Shown: piece by piece, positions 7,657 to 15,717 of the stretch | Numbering within the stretch: the first letter of the stretch is position 1 | Layout: each line of letters starts with the position of its first letter | NCBI GenBank assembly: GCA_016187025.1 | Contig: JACPKM010000001.1 | Span: forward strand, 310,001 to 374,000 | Direction of reading: 5' to 3' | Origin: Candidatus Daviesbacteria bacterium | Lineage (GTDB): Bacteria; Patescibacteria; Microgenomatia; Daviesbacterales; UBA10151 | DNA: 64,000 bases | Position numbers and translations under genes: made by a program | The notes under the pieces: generated by a model | Told to the model about the DNA's origin: nothing | The model's input: only the letters and a program-made list of their open reading frames with translations | Databases searched by the model: none

Positions 7657-7678
7657 TTTACGCTTCACGCTTTACCCT
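7657..7678 (+). repeat. Dispersed 22-bp repeat, intergenic copy
   Basis: Lies in the rpsQ-rplN spacer and is built from three similar units (TTTACGC, TTCACGC, TTTACCC). A copy with one mismatch (21 of 22 bases) lies at 53034-53055 inside the CCA-adding enzyme gene. Confidence 0.6.
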
Positions 7679-7684
7679 AGATTT

Positions 7685-8053
7685 ATGGTTCAGCACAGAA
7701 GTAGATTAAAAGTAGCAGATAATAGCGGAGCAAAAATTTTGCAAGTAATTCAACCATTGGGAGGTTCTGCCAAACGAAAAGCCTCTTTAGGTGAGCTGGT
7801 TGTTGCTGTTGTTAAGGGAGCAGATCCCAATGGCCAGGTAAAAAAAGGGGAACTGGTTAGAACAGTAATAGTGAGGACCCGGAAAGAAGTTAGACGGGCA
7901 GATGGCTCATATATTAAATTTGATGAGAATGCAGGGGCAGTGGTTGATAAGGATGGTAATCTTCGCGGGACTAGAATTTTTGGTCCAATTGCGCGCGAGG
8001 TTAGAGATGCAGGGTATACAAAGATTATTTCATTGGCACCAGAAGTCTGGTAA
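7685..8053 (+). CDS. rplN: Large ribosomal subunit protein uL14
   Basis: uL14 lies at the subunit interface and binds RsfS in silenced ribosomes. The 122 residues match family length: RSRLKVADNSGAKILQVI, GELVRTVIVRTRKEVRR, DENAGAVVDKDGNLRGTRIFGP and the C-terminal KIISLAPEVW. The start is ATG 7685 (M-V-Q-H-R-S). A 36-base gap containing a dispersed repeat separates it from rpsQ. Confidence 0.98.
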   Translation: MVQHRSRLKVADNSGAKILQVIQPLGGSAKRKASLGELVVAVVKGADPNGQVKKGELVRTVIVRTRKEVRRADGSYIKFDENAGAVVDKDGNLRGTRIFGPIAREVRDAGYTKIISLAPEVW

Positions 8054-8067
8054 AAAAAGAGGGTCTT

Positions 8068-8376
8068 ATGAATAAGATAAAAAAAGGAGATAAAGTTCAA
8101 ATAGTACTTGGTAAAGATAAAGGCAAAAGTGGTGTTGTAGAACGGATAAACTCAAAAGAAGGTAGGGTTTTTATACCGGGTCTCAACACGTTTAAAAGGC
8201 ATGTAAAGAGCTATCGGGATATCCAAGGCGGAATTATCGATATATCAAAAGCTATGGATATATCAAATGTTTTGCTAATTTGTCCTAACTGCAATAAACC
8301 TACCAGGGTTGGCTTTAAGTTTGAAGGGGATCTAAAGGTTAGAGTGTGTAAGAAGTGTCAAAAGGAGATTAAGTAG
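8068..8376 (+). CDS. rplX: Large ribosomal subunit protein uL24
   Basis: uL24 is an assembly initiator of the 50S subunit. The 102-residue protein has the N-terminal KOW motif (MNKIKKGDKVQIVLGKDKGKSG) and the C-terminal zinc-ribbon-like half CPNCNK...VRVCKKCQKEIK with four Cys (CxxC twice), a form found in a subset of bacteria. AGAGGG lies 6-11 bases ahead of ATG 8068. It abuts rplE directly. Confidence 0.95.
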   Translation: MNKIKKGDKVQIVLGKDKGKSGVVERINSKEGRVFIPGLNTFKRHVKSYRDIQGGIIDISKAMDISNVLLICPNCNKPTRVGFKFEGDLKVRVCKKCQKEIK

Positions 8377-8925
8377 ATGAATACTTTGAAAAACCAGTAT
8401 ATAACAGAGATAAGAGGTAAGCTGCAGCAGGAGTTTGCAGTTAAAAACGTCATGGCTGTACCAAGACTTGAAAAAATTGTTATAAGTATGGGACTTGGTG
8501 AAGCAAAAGATAATGCTGGAATTTTGGATAAGGTACGTGTATATTTATCTGCTCTGGCAGGGCAATCACCAGTGGTGGCCCGGGCTAAAAAATCTATAGC
8601 AAATTTTAAGCTGAGCCAGGGTCAACCAATTGGAATGAAAGTGACACTAAGAGGAAAAAGGATGTATGCTTTTTTTGAAAAACTGGTAAATGTAGTGTTG
8701 CCAAAGGTCCGAGACTTTAAAGGGATTTCTGATACAGCTTTTGATGGGCAGGGAAACTTAAATATTGGATTAAAGGAGCAGATTATCTTTCCTGAGGTTG
8801 ATTATAGAACTGTAGACAAAACTAGAGGTTTGGCTATAACTGTTGTCACCACTGCTACCAGTAAAGATCAAGGCAAGAAGTTGCTGGAATATTTAGGAAT
8901 GCCTTTTAAAAAGGATACAAAATAA
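8377..8925 (+). CDS. rplE: Large ribosomal subunit protein uL5
   Basis: uL5 binds 5S rRNA and contacts the P-site tRNA. The 182 residues match the family: AVPRLEKIVISMGLGEAKDN, the PVVARAKKSIANFKLSQGQPIGMKVTLRG region, and the C-terminal DYRTVDKTRGLAITVVTTA. The start follows immediately on the rplX stop. It ends one base before the rpsN ATG. Confidence 0.97.
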   Translation: MNTLKNQYITEIRGKLQQEFAVKNVMAVPRLEKIVISMGLGEAKDNAGILDKVRVYLSALAGQSPVVARAKKSIANFKLSQGQPIGMKVTLRGKRMYAFFEKLVNVVLPKVRDFKGISDTAFDGQGNLNIGLKEQIIFPEVDYRTVDKTRGLAITVVTTATSKDQGKKLLEYLGMPFKKDTK

Positions 8926-8926
8926 T

Positions 8927-9106
8927 ATGGCAAAGACTAGTAATGTTGTAAAAACTAAGGTTAAGTTTAAAGTACAAGAAAAAAGCCGGTGTTTAAGATG
9001 TGGTAGACCAAGAGGGTACATCAGAAAGTTTGGCTTATGCAGATTGTGTTTTAGAGAGCTAGCTCACATGGGGTTATTACCTGGAGTGAGGAAAGCGAGT
9101 TGGTAA
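8927..9106 (+). CDS. rpsN: Small ribosomal subunit protein uS14, zinc-binding type
   Basis: A 59-residue ORF between rplE and rpsH. It has the zinc form of uS14: the two CxxC pairs CLRCG (Cys22, Cys25) and CRLCF (Cys38, Cys41), with GRPRGYIRKFGLCRLCFREL and the C-terminal HMGLLPGVRKASW of the family. Zn-type S14 is the short form (about 60 residues) as opposed to the 100-residue C-minus form. The start is ATG 8927 and the stop is TAA 9104-9106, one base before rpsH. Confidence 0.96.
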   Translation: MAKTSNVVKTKVKFKVQEKSRCLRCGRPRGYIRKFGLCRLCFRELAHMGLLPGVRKASW

Positions 9107-9107
9107 T

Positions 9108-9488
9108 ATGGATACAATAGGAGATGCACTAATTAGAATTAAAAATGGTTATATGGTTGGTAAGAGCGAAGTTAGTGTTCGCTATTCCAAGCTAATCGTT
9201 GAAATTTGTAAATTATTACAAGCTGAAGGTTATATAGAGAAATGCAGCGTAGATGAGAAAAACAGAGAGATTATAGTAACTCTTAAATATAATGCCCGTG
9301 TTCCCTCTCTAACTGACGTTAAAAGAGTCTCAAGGCCTTCTTTGAGAGTTTATAAGGGAGCAAAAGCTTTACCTAGTGTGTTGAATGGTTTGGGAATTGC
9401 AATTGTTTCTACTCCTAAGGGATTGATGACCAATAAGCAAGCTAGAAAGCAAAATTTAGGAGGAGAAGTGCTCGCACTTGTTTGGTAA
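9108..9488 (+). CDS. rpsH: Small ribosomal subunit protein uS8
   Basis: uS8 is a central-domain 16S rRNA binder and regulates the spc operon in E. coli. The 126 residues have the family shape: DTIGDALIRIKNGYMVGKSEV, KLLQAEGYIEKC, and the C-terminal RNA-binding motif GIAIVSTPKGLMTNKQARKQ-N-LGGEVLALVW. ATG 9108 follows rpsN by one base. Confidence 0.97.
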   Translation: MDTIGDALIRIKNGYMVGKSEVSVRYSKLIVEICKLLQAEGYIEKCSVDEKNREIIVTLKYNARVPSLTDVKRVSRPSLRVYKGAKALPSVLNGLGIAIVSTPKGLMTNKQARKQNLGGEVLALVW

Positions 9489-9490
9489 TT

Positions 9491-10051
9491 ATGTCACGCG
9501 TAGGAAACTCACCAGTACCAATACCAAATGGAGTAACAGTTGAAAAGACTGAAAACTTACTAGTGGTGAATGGATCGAAAGGAAAACTGGAAATAAGCAT
9601 ACACCCAAAAATAACTGTTGATATAGAGGGTAGTCAAATTAACGTAAAAAGAAAAAATGAAGAAAGAGATGTAAAAGCCCTTCATGGATTAACTAGAAAT
9701 TTAATTGCTAATATGGTCAAAGGAGTTAGTGAGGGTTGGAGTAAGAATCTGGAACTGGTGGGGGTGGGGTTTAGGGCACAAGGAGGAGGGAATAAACTAA
9801 CCTTATCAGTGGGCTATTCTCATCCTGTTAGTGTGGATGCTCCGGAGGGTATTGCTTTTGAGGTAGCAGACAATACCAAAATTAAGGTTTCAGGAATTGA
9901 TAAATACTTAGTAGGTCAGGTTGCGGCAAATATTAAAGCTGTCAGACCACCTGATGTCTATAAAGGTAAAGGGATAAGATATGCCGGAGAATATATCAGA
10001 AGAAAGGCTGGTAAAGCCGGAAAGGTAGGAGCAGCTGCAGGAGCAAAATGA
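9491..10051 (+). CDS. rplF: Large ribosomal subunit protein uL6
   Basis: uL6 lies near the sarcin-ricin loop. The 186-residue product starts at ATG 9491 (MSRVGNSPVPIPNGVTV), just after the rpsH stop; the upstream TTG 9482 lies inside rpsH. It has the tandem L6 folds, GVSEGWSKNLELVGVGFRA and the C-terminal signature with RPPDVYKGKGIRYAGEYIRRKAGK (given up to its first 20 residues here as recognisable). A short Ala/Gly/Lys tail follows. It overlaps rplR by 4 bases. Confidence 0.96.
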   Translation: MSRVGNSPVPIPNGVTVEKTENLLVVNGSKGKLEISIHPKITVDIEGSQINVKRKNEERDVKALHGLTRNLIANMVKGVSEGWSKNLELVGVGFRAQGGGNKLTLSVGYSHPVSVDAPEGIAFEVADNTKIKVSGIDKYLVGQVAANIKAVRPPDVYKGKGIRYAGEYIRRKAGKAGKVGAAAGAK

Positions 10052-10380
10052 AAATAATTAGTAGATTAAAAAGACATAAAACAATTAGAAAAAGATTGGC
10101 AGGTATCAAAGATAAGCCTAGACTGGCAGTTTTTAGATCCAGTCAGCATATTTATGCTCAAATTATTGATGACTTAAAGGGAGAAACACTTGTATCAGAA
10201 TCTGATCTAAAATATAAAGGCTCTAAAAAGCAAAAAGCTTATGAAGTAGGAAAAAGTTTGGCAGAAAAGGCTTTAAAGATTAAAATAAGCAAAGTAGTGT
10301 TTGACCGGGGTGGCTTTTTGTATCACGGAAGAGTTGAGCAACTTGCAAAAGGCGCAAGAGAAGGTGGGTTAAGTTTTTAA
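10048..10380 (+). CDS. rplR: Large ribosomal subunit protein uL18
   Basis: uL18 binds 5S rRNA with uL5. The 110-residue protein has the family RLKRHKTIRKRLAG, KPRLAVFRSSQHIYAQIIDD and C-terminal VVFDRGGFLYHGRVEQLAKG motifs. The ATG overlaps the rplF stop (ATGA), and one base separates its stop from rpsE. Confidence 0.97.
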   Translation: MKIISRLKRHKTIRKRLAGIKDKPRLAVFRSSQHIYAQIIDDLKGETLVSESDLKYKGSKKQKAYEVGKSLAEKALKIKISKVVFDRGGFLYHGRVEQLAKGAREGGLSF

Positions 10381-10381
10381 T

Positions 10382-10870
10382 ATGAGAAATAATGCAAAAG
10401 AATTTAATAATGAAGTTTCAGAGTACTTTGAAAAAGTAGTTCAGGTAAACCGTGTTTCCAAAAAGACAAAAGGTGGGGATAAGAGATCTTTATCGGTGCT
10501 GGTAGTGGCAGGAGATAAAAAAGGCAAAGTAGGGGTCGGGTTGGGAAAAGCAGCTGATGTACAAGCAGCAGTAAGAAAGGCAACAAACTATGCAAAAAAG
10601 CACTTAATCGCTATTGCTTTAAAAGGAACAACTATTCCTCATGAGATTTATATTAAAAAAGGTGCAGCAAAGGTTTTGCTAAAACCCGCTCCGGTTGGTA
10701 CAGGAGTTATAGCTGGTGGGGCTGTGCGTGTGGTAGTTGAAGCTGCAGGAATCCATGATATAGTTTCAAAAACTTTAGGAACTAAAAATCAAGCATCAAA
10801 TGTCTATGCAACTTTAGAAGCTTTATCTAGACTTAAAAAGGTAAAAGGGGGTAGTGATAATGCAGCTTAA
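10382..10870 (+). CDS. rpsE: Small ribosomal subunit protein uS5
   Basis: uS5 contributes to decoding accuracy and the mRNA entry helicase. The 162 residues hold the double-stranded-RNA-binding N domain (FEKVVQVNRVSKKTKGGDKR, VVAGDKKGKVGVGLGKA) and the C domain (PVGTGVIAGGAVRVVVEAAG, LGTKNQASNVYATLEAL). Its 3' end overlaps rplO. The gene for uL30, normally next, is absent. Confidence 0.97.
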   Translation: MRNNAKEFNNEVSEYFEKVVQVNRVSKKTKGGDKRSLSVLVVAGDKKGKVGVGLGKAADVQAAVRKATNYAKKHLIAIALKGTTIPHEIYIKKGAAKVLLKPAPVGTGVIAGGAVRVVVEAAGIHDIVSKTLGTKNQASNVYATLEALSRLKKVKGGSDNAA

Positions 10871-11294
10871 TCATCTACCAAAAGTTAAAAAAAATAGTAG
10901 TAAAAGAATATCCCGGGGTTTAGGATCTGGGAAAGGTAAGACTGGTGGAAGGGGTAGTAAAGGCCAAAAAGCCCGTGGGAAAGTTCCAATTGGTTTTGTG
11001 GGAAGTTTGCCACTGTATAAAAAGCTTCCGCTTGTAAGAGGCAAGGGAAATAGGAAAAAATCTACAAGATCAAAAGTTATTAATTTATCTGATTTGAATG
11101 TTTTTCCAGCAAAAACAATAATAGATTTACCAAAGTTAATTGAAGCAAAGGTAGTTACGCAAAAGCAGGCAAGTTTTGGGGTTAAAATATTAGGTAAAGG
11201 AGAAATAACAAAAGCTTTAACAGTGAAACTTCCTTTGTCAAAAAGTGCACAACAGAAAATAGAGTCAAGTGGTGGAAAGGTAGAGAATGGATAA
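10860..11294 (+). CDS. rplO: Large ribosomal subunit protein uL15
   Basis: uL15 is a late 50S assembly protein. The 144-residue product begins at ATG 10860 (MQLNHLPKVKKNSSKRISRG) inside the end of rpsE; GTG 10854 is an alternative. It has the family RGLGSGKGKTGGRGSKGQKAR region and the C-terminal VKILGKGEITKALTVKLPLS. In most bacteria rpmD lies between rpsE and rplO; here the two overlap by 11 bases, leaving no room for it. It overlaps secY by 8 bases. Confidence 0.96.
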   Translation: MQLNHLPKVKKNSSKRISRGLGSGKGKTGGRGSKGQKARGKVPIGFVGSLPLYKKLPLVRGKGNRKKSTRSKVINLSDLNVFPAKTIIDLPKLIEAKVVTQKQASFGVKILGKGEITKALTVKLPLSKSAQQKIESSGGKVENG

Positions 11295-12576
11295 GATCCT
11301 ATCTCCTATTGTTAATGCATTTAAAATTGCAGAACTAAGAAGAAAGATCACCGTAACCATTATAATTCTGATAATTTTTAGAATTATTGCTCATATACCT
11401 GTATCCGGGGTAGATTTGCAAGGTCTAAGGTCACTGTTTGCAAGCAGTCAGTTACTGGGCCTTCTTGATATTTTTAGCGGAGGAACTTTAGTTAACTTTT
11501 CCATCATCTCTTTGGGGTTAAATCCTTACATTAATGCATCAATTATTATCCAGCTTCTGACAATGATATTTCCCAAGCTGGAAGAATTGTCCAAAGAAGG
11601 GGAGTTTGGAAGACAAAAAATTAATCAGTATACCCGTTATTTAACTGTACCATTGGCTTTAGTCCAAGCCATAGGCATGTATGTTTTACTCAAAAACCAA
11701 GGTATCTTAACTAATGTGACACCGCTTGAGATTGCCTCAATTATGGTTGGAATGACAGCAGGAACGATATTTTTAATGTGGCTTGGAGAGCTGATTACAG
11801 AGTATGGTATTGGTAATGGTATTTCTCTTTTAATCTTTGCTGGTATAGTTTCTAGAATTCCGGTAGTACTGACTCAAACTGCTACTCTGACAAACCAAGA
11901 GCAGCTCATAAATATAATTATTTTTATAGCTTTGAGTTTGCTGGTTATTGCAGGAGTGGTATTTGTTAATGAAGGACGACGGCAAATTTCTGTACAATAT
12001 GCCAGACGCTCAGCCCAAGGTAAAGAAAGCGGCGGAGTAAAAACTTACCTGCCTTTGAGAGTAAACCAAGCAGGGGTAATCCCAATCATATTTGCTGTGT
12101 CTCTTGTCCTGATACCTTCCTTTGCAGGTACTTATTTTGCTCAGCTTCCTCAAGTTCAGTTGTCGCAAATTGGTAGATGGTTTGCTGCTAACTTTACTCC
12201 GGATAGTATCTTATATAATTTAGTTTATTTTGCATTAGTAGTAGGCTTTACTTTCTTTTACACAGCCATAATATTTAACCCGACAAAAATTTCCGATGAA
12301 ATTAAAAAGTACGGAGGGTTTATACCAGGTATCCGCCCCGGTACTGCTACAGCAGCTTATCTGAGCTATATTATGGTAAGAATTACTTTAGCAGGTGCTC
12401 TCTTTTTAGGAAGTATTGCAATACTTCCATCCATCGCAGCACAAGCAACAGGAATAACAACTTTAGTACTAGGAGGAACGGGTTTGCTGATTGTCGTTTC
12501 GGTGGTAATGGATACAGCAAAACAGTTTGAAAGTAAGCTAATAGAAAGAAGCTATGAGGTATTTACTAACAGATGA
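11287..12576 (+). CDS. secY: Protein translocase channel subunit SecY
   Basis: SecY is the pore of the Sec translocon in the cytoplasmic membrane. The 429-residue product has about ten hydrophobic segments and family signatures: the plug region (FSGGTLVNFSIISLGLNPYI), NEGRRQISVQYARR in the cytoplasmic loop, and IKKYGGFIPGIRPGTATAAYL ahead of TM9. It starts inside the end of rplO and overlaps adk by 4 bases. SecD and SecF are encoded at 48596-52064. Confidence 0.97.
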   Translation: MDKILSPIVNAFKIAELRRKITVTIIILIIFRIIAHIPVSGVDLQGLRSLFASSQLLGLLDIFSGGTLVNFSIISLGLNPYINASIIIQLLTMIFPKLEELSKEGEFGRQKINQYTRYLTVPLALVQAIGMYVLLKNQGILTNVTPLEIASIMVGMTAGTIFLMWLGELITEYGIGNGISLLIFAGIVSRIPVVLTQTATLTNQEQLINIIIFIALSLLVIAGVVFVNEGRRQISVQYARRSAQGKESGGVKTYLPLRVNQAGVIPIIFAVSLVLIPSFAGTYFAQLPQVQLSQIGRWFAANFTPDSILYNLVYFALVVGFTFFYTAIIFNPTKISDEIKKYGGFIPGIRPGTATAAYLSYIMVRITLAGALFLGSIAILPSIAAQATGITTLVLGGTGLLIVVSVVMDTAKQFESKLIERSYEVFTNR

Positions 12577-13115
12577 AGATGCTATTCATAGGCCCTGTGG
12601 GCTCTGGTAAGTCAACACAGGCTGGGCTGCTGTCAAGCTTTTTGAACATCCCTTATATCACCACCGGAGATATCCTAAGAAAGGTTTCGGATGAGGATAC
12701 AGAGTTAGGGAGAAGAGTTAGGGAGGATATACAAAGTGGAGTTTTGGTAAATGATAGAGTTGTCGCAGAGATTATTGAAAAGAGAGTTTCTGAAGATGAT
12801 TGTAGGGAAGGATATGTGGTAGATGGGTATCCCCGGACATTAAAACAAATAGAAATATTTGATCCGGGCTTTGATAAAGTTTTTTATCTACATATTCCTG
12901 ATCAGGAAGCAGTTAAAAGGCTTTTAAAAAGAGGGCGGGTAGATGATAAAGAGGAAGTGATACAAAAAAGACTTAATGTATATTACCTACTAACTCAGCC
13001 CTTGCTTGCCTTTTATGAAAATATGGGAAATCTTATAAAAATTCCTGCCACAGAGTCTATTGATAGAGTTCAACAACAGGTAAGGGAGTATTTAAAAGGT
13101 GAAACTACGGAATAA
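12573..13115 (+). CDS. adk: Adenylate kinase, short LID-less form
   Basis: Adenylate kinase interconverts ATP + AMP and 2 ADP. The 180-residue product has the P-loop GPVGSGKST (residues 7-15), the NMP-binding segment with TTGDILR, and the DGYPRT motif. Between RGRVDDKEEV and the C-terminal helices there is no long zinc or LID domain, so this is the short type. Position after secY and before map is the canonical spc-operon place. GC and codon use match the neighbours. Confidence 0.93.
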   Translation: MKMLFIGPVGSGKSTQAGLLSSFLNIPYITTGDILRKVSDEDTELGRRVREDIQSGVLVNDRVVAEIIEKRVSEDDCREGYVVDGYPRTLKQIEIFDPGFDKVFYLHIPDQEAVKRLLKRGRVDDKEEVIQKRLNVYYLLTQPLLAFYENMGNLIKIPATESIDRVQQQVREYLKGETTE

Positions 13116-13851
13116 GTATGAGCTTTCTTTAATGCGGAAAAGCGGTGGCATTAGCGCTAATGCATTAAAAAAGGCAGTAGAAAGCCTAAAAAGTGGGATA
13201 ACTGGTTTAGAGCTTGATAAAATTGTCAAAGACGAAATTTATCGGTTAGGAGGGGAGCTGTCTTATAAAACAGTCCCTGGGTTTGACTGGGCAAGTTGTA
13301 TAACAATTAATGAGCAGGTAGTTCACGGTATACCTTCTAATAGAAAAGTTGAAAAGGGGGATTTAGTTAGTGTGGACTTGGCTGCAATGTATAAAGGATG
13401 GCATACAGATACTGCTTGGAGTGTACTGGTTGAAGATGGTGATAGTAAGAAAGCGGAATTTTTGAGTATTGGAGAAGAGGCTTTATGGCTTGGTATCAAA
13501 CAGGCAGTGGATGGCAAAAGAATTGGGGATATTTCAAATGCTATCCAGTCAAAAGTCGAGGGTGCAGGACATAAAATTGTGAGAAGTTTGGTAGGACACG
13601 GTGTAGGAAGAAAGTTGCATGAGGATCCCGAGATTCCAGGATATGGAGAAGCGGGTACAGGTGAGCTGCTCAAAGAGGGAATGACCATTGCAATTGAGGT
13701 TATTTATACTATGGGTACTAGTGAGGTAGTTTTGGGAGAGGACGGATGGACTTATTCTTCAGTGGATGGGTCACCTGCTGGTTTATTTGAAATGACTGTG
13801 ATTGTAGGTAAAAAAGAGGCTGAGGTATTAACAGATTGGAGGCGGGTTTAA
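13099..13851 (+). CDS. map: Methionine aminopeptidase, type I
   Basis: MetAP removes the initiator Met co-translationally. The 250-residue protein shows all five metal ligands of the family: Asp in LVSVDLAA, Asp in WHTDTAWS, His in VGHGVGR, Glu in IAIEVIY and Glu in GLFEMTV. The HEDPEIPGYG substrate-loop motif is intact. The start is GTG 13099, inside the end of adk. Confidence 0.96.
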   Translation: MKLRNKYELSLMRKSGGISANALKKAVESLKSGITGLELDKIVKDEIYRLGGELSYKTVPGFDWASCITINEQVVHGIPSNRKVEKGDLVSVDLAAMYKGWHTDTAWSVLVEDGDSKKAEFLSIGEEALWLGIKQAVDGKRIGDISNAIQSKVEGAGHKIVRSLVGHGVGRKLHEDPEIPGYGEAGTGELLKEGMTIAIEVIYTMGTSEVVLGEDGWTYSSVDGSPAGLFEMTVIVGKKEAEVLTDWRRV

Positions 13852-13865
13852 CCGAATGCTATGGG

Positions 13866-13894
13866 TTGTATTCGGAATGTGATTTTGGTAGAAT
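13866..13894 (+). promoter_or_regulatory. Candidate internal promoter upstream of infA
   Basis: TTGTAT (13866-13871), a 17-base spacer and TAGAAT (13889-13894) lie just after map and predict a start near 13901, 19 bases before the infA ATG. A 7-bp hairpin, TTTGGTA/TACCAAA (13884-13890 and 13895-13901), overlaps the -10 and could be an operator or a chance structure. It would allow extra expression of infA-rpmJ and the alpha operon. Confidence 0.45.
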
Positions 13895-13919
13895 TACCAA
13901 AGTCTTTCTAAGACAGATT

Positions 13920-14159
13920 ATGAATGATGTGATAGAAGTAGAAGGTAAAGTAGTAGAAGTATTACCAAATACTTTATTTAGAATTGAAATTACTAGATGT
14001 GATAGTTTACCCGAATTAGTAGGAAGGGTTATTTTGTGTCATATTTCAGGGAAGATGCGGATGCACTATATCAGGCTTTTAGAAGGCGATAAAGTTCGGG
14101 TAGAAATGAGTCCAAAGTATGATTTGGATAAGGGCCGTATTACATTTAGATTAAAATAA
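13920..14159 (+). CDS. infA: Translation initiation factor IF-1 with internal insertion
   Basis: IF-1 blocks the A site during initiation. ATG 13920 gives a 79-residue OB-fold protein: EVEGKVVEVLPNTLFRIEI, then CHISGKMRMHYIRLLEGDKVRVEMSP and KGRITFR. Compared with the 72-residue E. coli protein, about eight extra residues (within TRCDSLPELVGRVIL) enlarge the loop before the HISGKMR motif. The frame is open upstream into map, but the family N terminus fixes the start. It precedes rpmJ by one base. Confidence 0.94.
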   Translation: MNDVIEVEGKVVEVLPNTLFRIEITRCDSLPELVGRVILCHISGKMRMHYIRLLEGDKVRVEMSPKYDLDKGRITFRLK

Positions 14160-14160
14160 C

Positions 14161-14277
14161 ATGAAAGTTCAAGCGTCAATAAAAACTAGGTGTAAATTTT
14201 GCAAAGTGGTAAAAAGAGAAGGTATGTTGTATGTTATATGTTCTCGTGATTCGAGACATAAGCAAAGACAAGGATAA
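14161..14277 (+). CDS. rpmJ: Large ribosomal subunit protein bL36
   Basis: A 38-residue ORF too short for routine gene calling: MKVQASIKTRCKFCKVVKRE followed by GMLYVICSRDSRHKQRQG. It has the zinc-binding pattern of bL36: Cys11, Cys14, Cys27 and His33. Its place between infA and rpsM is canonical. The start is ATG 14161, and the TAA is at 14275-14277. Confidence 0.96.
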   Translation: MKVQASIKTRCKFCKVVKREGMLYVICSRDSRHKQRQG

Positions 14278-14280
14278 ATA

Positions 14281-14682
14281 ATGGCTAGAATTGCAGGAGT
14301 TGATTTACCAGAACAAAAAAGAGTAGATATTGGCCTTACCTATATATACGGTATTGGCAGAAAAAACGTGGAGAAAATGTTAAAAGATTCTGGTGTAGAT
14401 CCGGCAAAAAGAGTCAAGGATTTAACAGAAGAAGAGACTGGCAAACTACAAAAGACTGTTGAGCAATTTAAAGTAGAGGGAGATTTAAGGAGAGAAGTAG
14501 AGCAAAATATCAAAAGACTGGAAGAGATAGGAACTTATAGAGGTTTAAGACATAGAAAGAATCTGCCGGCTAGAGGGCAAAGAACTAGAAGTAACGCAAG
14601 AACAAAAAGAGGTAAGAGAAAGACCGTAGGATCAATCAGGAAAGATGTAGCAACAACTAAAGCAGCTGCTCCATCTGCCTAG
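14281..14682 (+). CDS. rpsM: Small ribosomal subunit protein uS13
   Basis: uS13 contacts tRNA and the 50S bridge B1. The 133 residues include MARIAGVDLPEQKRVDIGLT, YIYGIGRKNVEKML and the basic tail with RGLRHRKNLPARGQRTRSNA. About 15 residues beyond the usual end (VATTKAAAPSA) form a short Ala-rich extension. It starts 3 bases after rpmJ. Confidence 0.97.
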   Translation: MARIAGVDLPEQKRVDIGLTYIYGIGRKNVEKMLKDSGVDPAKRVKDLTEEETGKLQKTVEQFKVEGDLRREVEQNIKRLEEIGTYRGLRHRKNLPARGQRTRSNARTKRGKRKTVGSIRKDVATTKAAAPSA

Positions 14683-14700
14683 GTATAAAGGAAAGAAAAT

Positions 14701-15102
14701 ATGGCAAAGAAAACAGCAAAATCAACAAAAGCTAAAAAGCAAAAAGTAGAGCGAAAAGTAAGCAGCGGCAGAGTTTATGTAACTGCAACTTTTAACAATA
14801 CTTTAGTAACACTGACAGACTCCAATGGTGCAACGCTTGCTTGGAGTTCTTCAGGAGAAGCTGGGTTTAAAGGAGCCAGAAAAGCTACTCCTTTTGCTGC
14901 AATCAGCGCCGTAGAAAAAGTTGCCCAGAAAGCCAAAGAAGTTGGAATGACAAACTGTGAAGTATATATTAAAGGACCAGGGCCAGGAAGAGATGCATCT
15001 GTCAAAGCCTTAAGAAGTGCGGGGTTAAATATAACTATGATTGCCGATATCACACCTATCCCACATAATGGACCAAGACCTAAAAAGAGGAGGAGAGTTT
15101 AA
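14701..15102 (+). CDS. rpsK: Small ribosomal subunit protein uS11
   Basis: uS11 lies on the 30S platform. The 133-residue protein has a lysine-rich N terminus of about 20 residues, then VYVTATFNNTLVTLTDSNG, GARKATPFAA, VYIKGPGPGRDASVKAL and the C-terminal DITPIPHNGPRPKKRRRV. AAGGAAAG precedes ATG 14701. It abuts rpsD. Confidence 0.97.
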   Translation: MAKKTAKSTKAKKQKVERKVSSGRVYVTATFNNTLVTLTDSNGATLAWSSSGEAGFKGARKATPFAAISAVEKVAQKAKEVGMTNCEVYIKGPGPGRDASVKALRSAGLNITMIADITPIPHNGPRPKKRRRV

Positions 15103-15705
15103 ATGGCGCGTTATACTGGTCCAAAGAGAAGATTATCAAGGAGAGAAGGAATCCCCCTTTTTAGCAAAGATGTTGAATACTTGGAAAGAAAAGGTGCTAT
15201 TCCTCCTGGACAGCATGGGTTTTCAAGAAAAAGAAGGTTGTCTGAATATGGATTGCAGCTCCGCGAAAAGCAAAAAGCAAAAAGGCTTTATGGAATCCTT
15301 GAAAAACAATTTGCCAAATATTATAAAATTGCTAGTAAAGTTAAGGGTGCAACCGGTGTAACCTTACTTGCACTTTTAGAAACAAGATTAGATAATATAG
15401 TCTACCGTTTGGCATTTGCAAGCAGCCGTGCCTCAGCCAGACAATATGTTGGCCATGGACATATCTTGGTGGATGGGAAAAAAGTCCAAATTCCCTCATA
15501 CCAGGTCAAACCGGGACAGACTATTGCATTATCATCAAAATTGTTGGATAATACACAGGTCAAAAAAAGTTTAGAAGAGAGTAAGACCTTGCCAGAGTGG
15601 CTAGAAAGGAAAGCTGCAGTAGGCAAGGTTTTAAGATCGCCGGAACGGGAAGAGATGGAAGAATCGGTTAACGAGCAAATGATTGTTGAGTACTACTCAA
15701 GGTAA
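15103..15705 (+). CDS. rpsD: Small ribosomal subunit protein uS4
   Basis: uS4 nucleates 30S assembly. The 200 residues have the N-terminal rRNA-binding domain without the zinc-finger Cys of some homologues (GPKRRLSRREGIPLFSKDVE, PPGQHGFSRKRRLSEYGLQL) and the S4 RNA-binding domain (TRLDNIVYRLAFASSRASAR, HILVDGKKVQIPSYQVKPG). The C terminus ends VNEQMIVEYYSR as usual. The ATG follows the rpsK stop directly. Confidence 0.97.
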   Translation: MARYTGPKRRLSRREGIPLFSKDVEYLERKGAIPPGQHGFSRKRRLSEYGLQLREKQKAKRLYGILEKQFAKYYKIASKVKGATGVTLLALLETRLDNIVYRLAFASSRASARQYVGHGHILVDGKKVQIPSYQVKPGQTIALSSKLLDNTQVKKSLEESKTLPEWLERKAAVGKVLRSPEREEMEESVNEQMIVEYYSR

Positions 15706-15717
15706 GGAGATTTGTAA

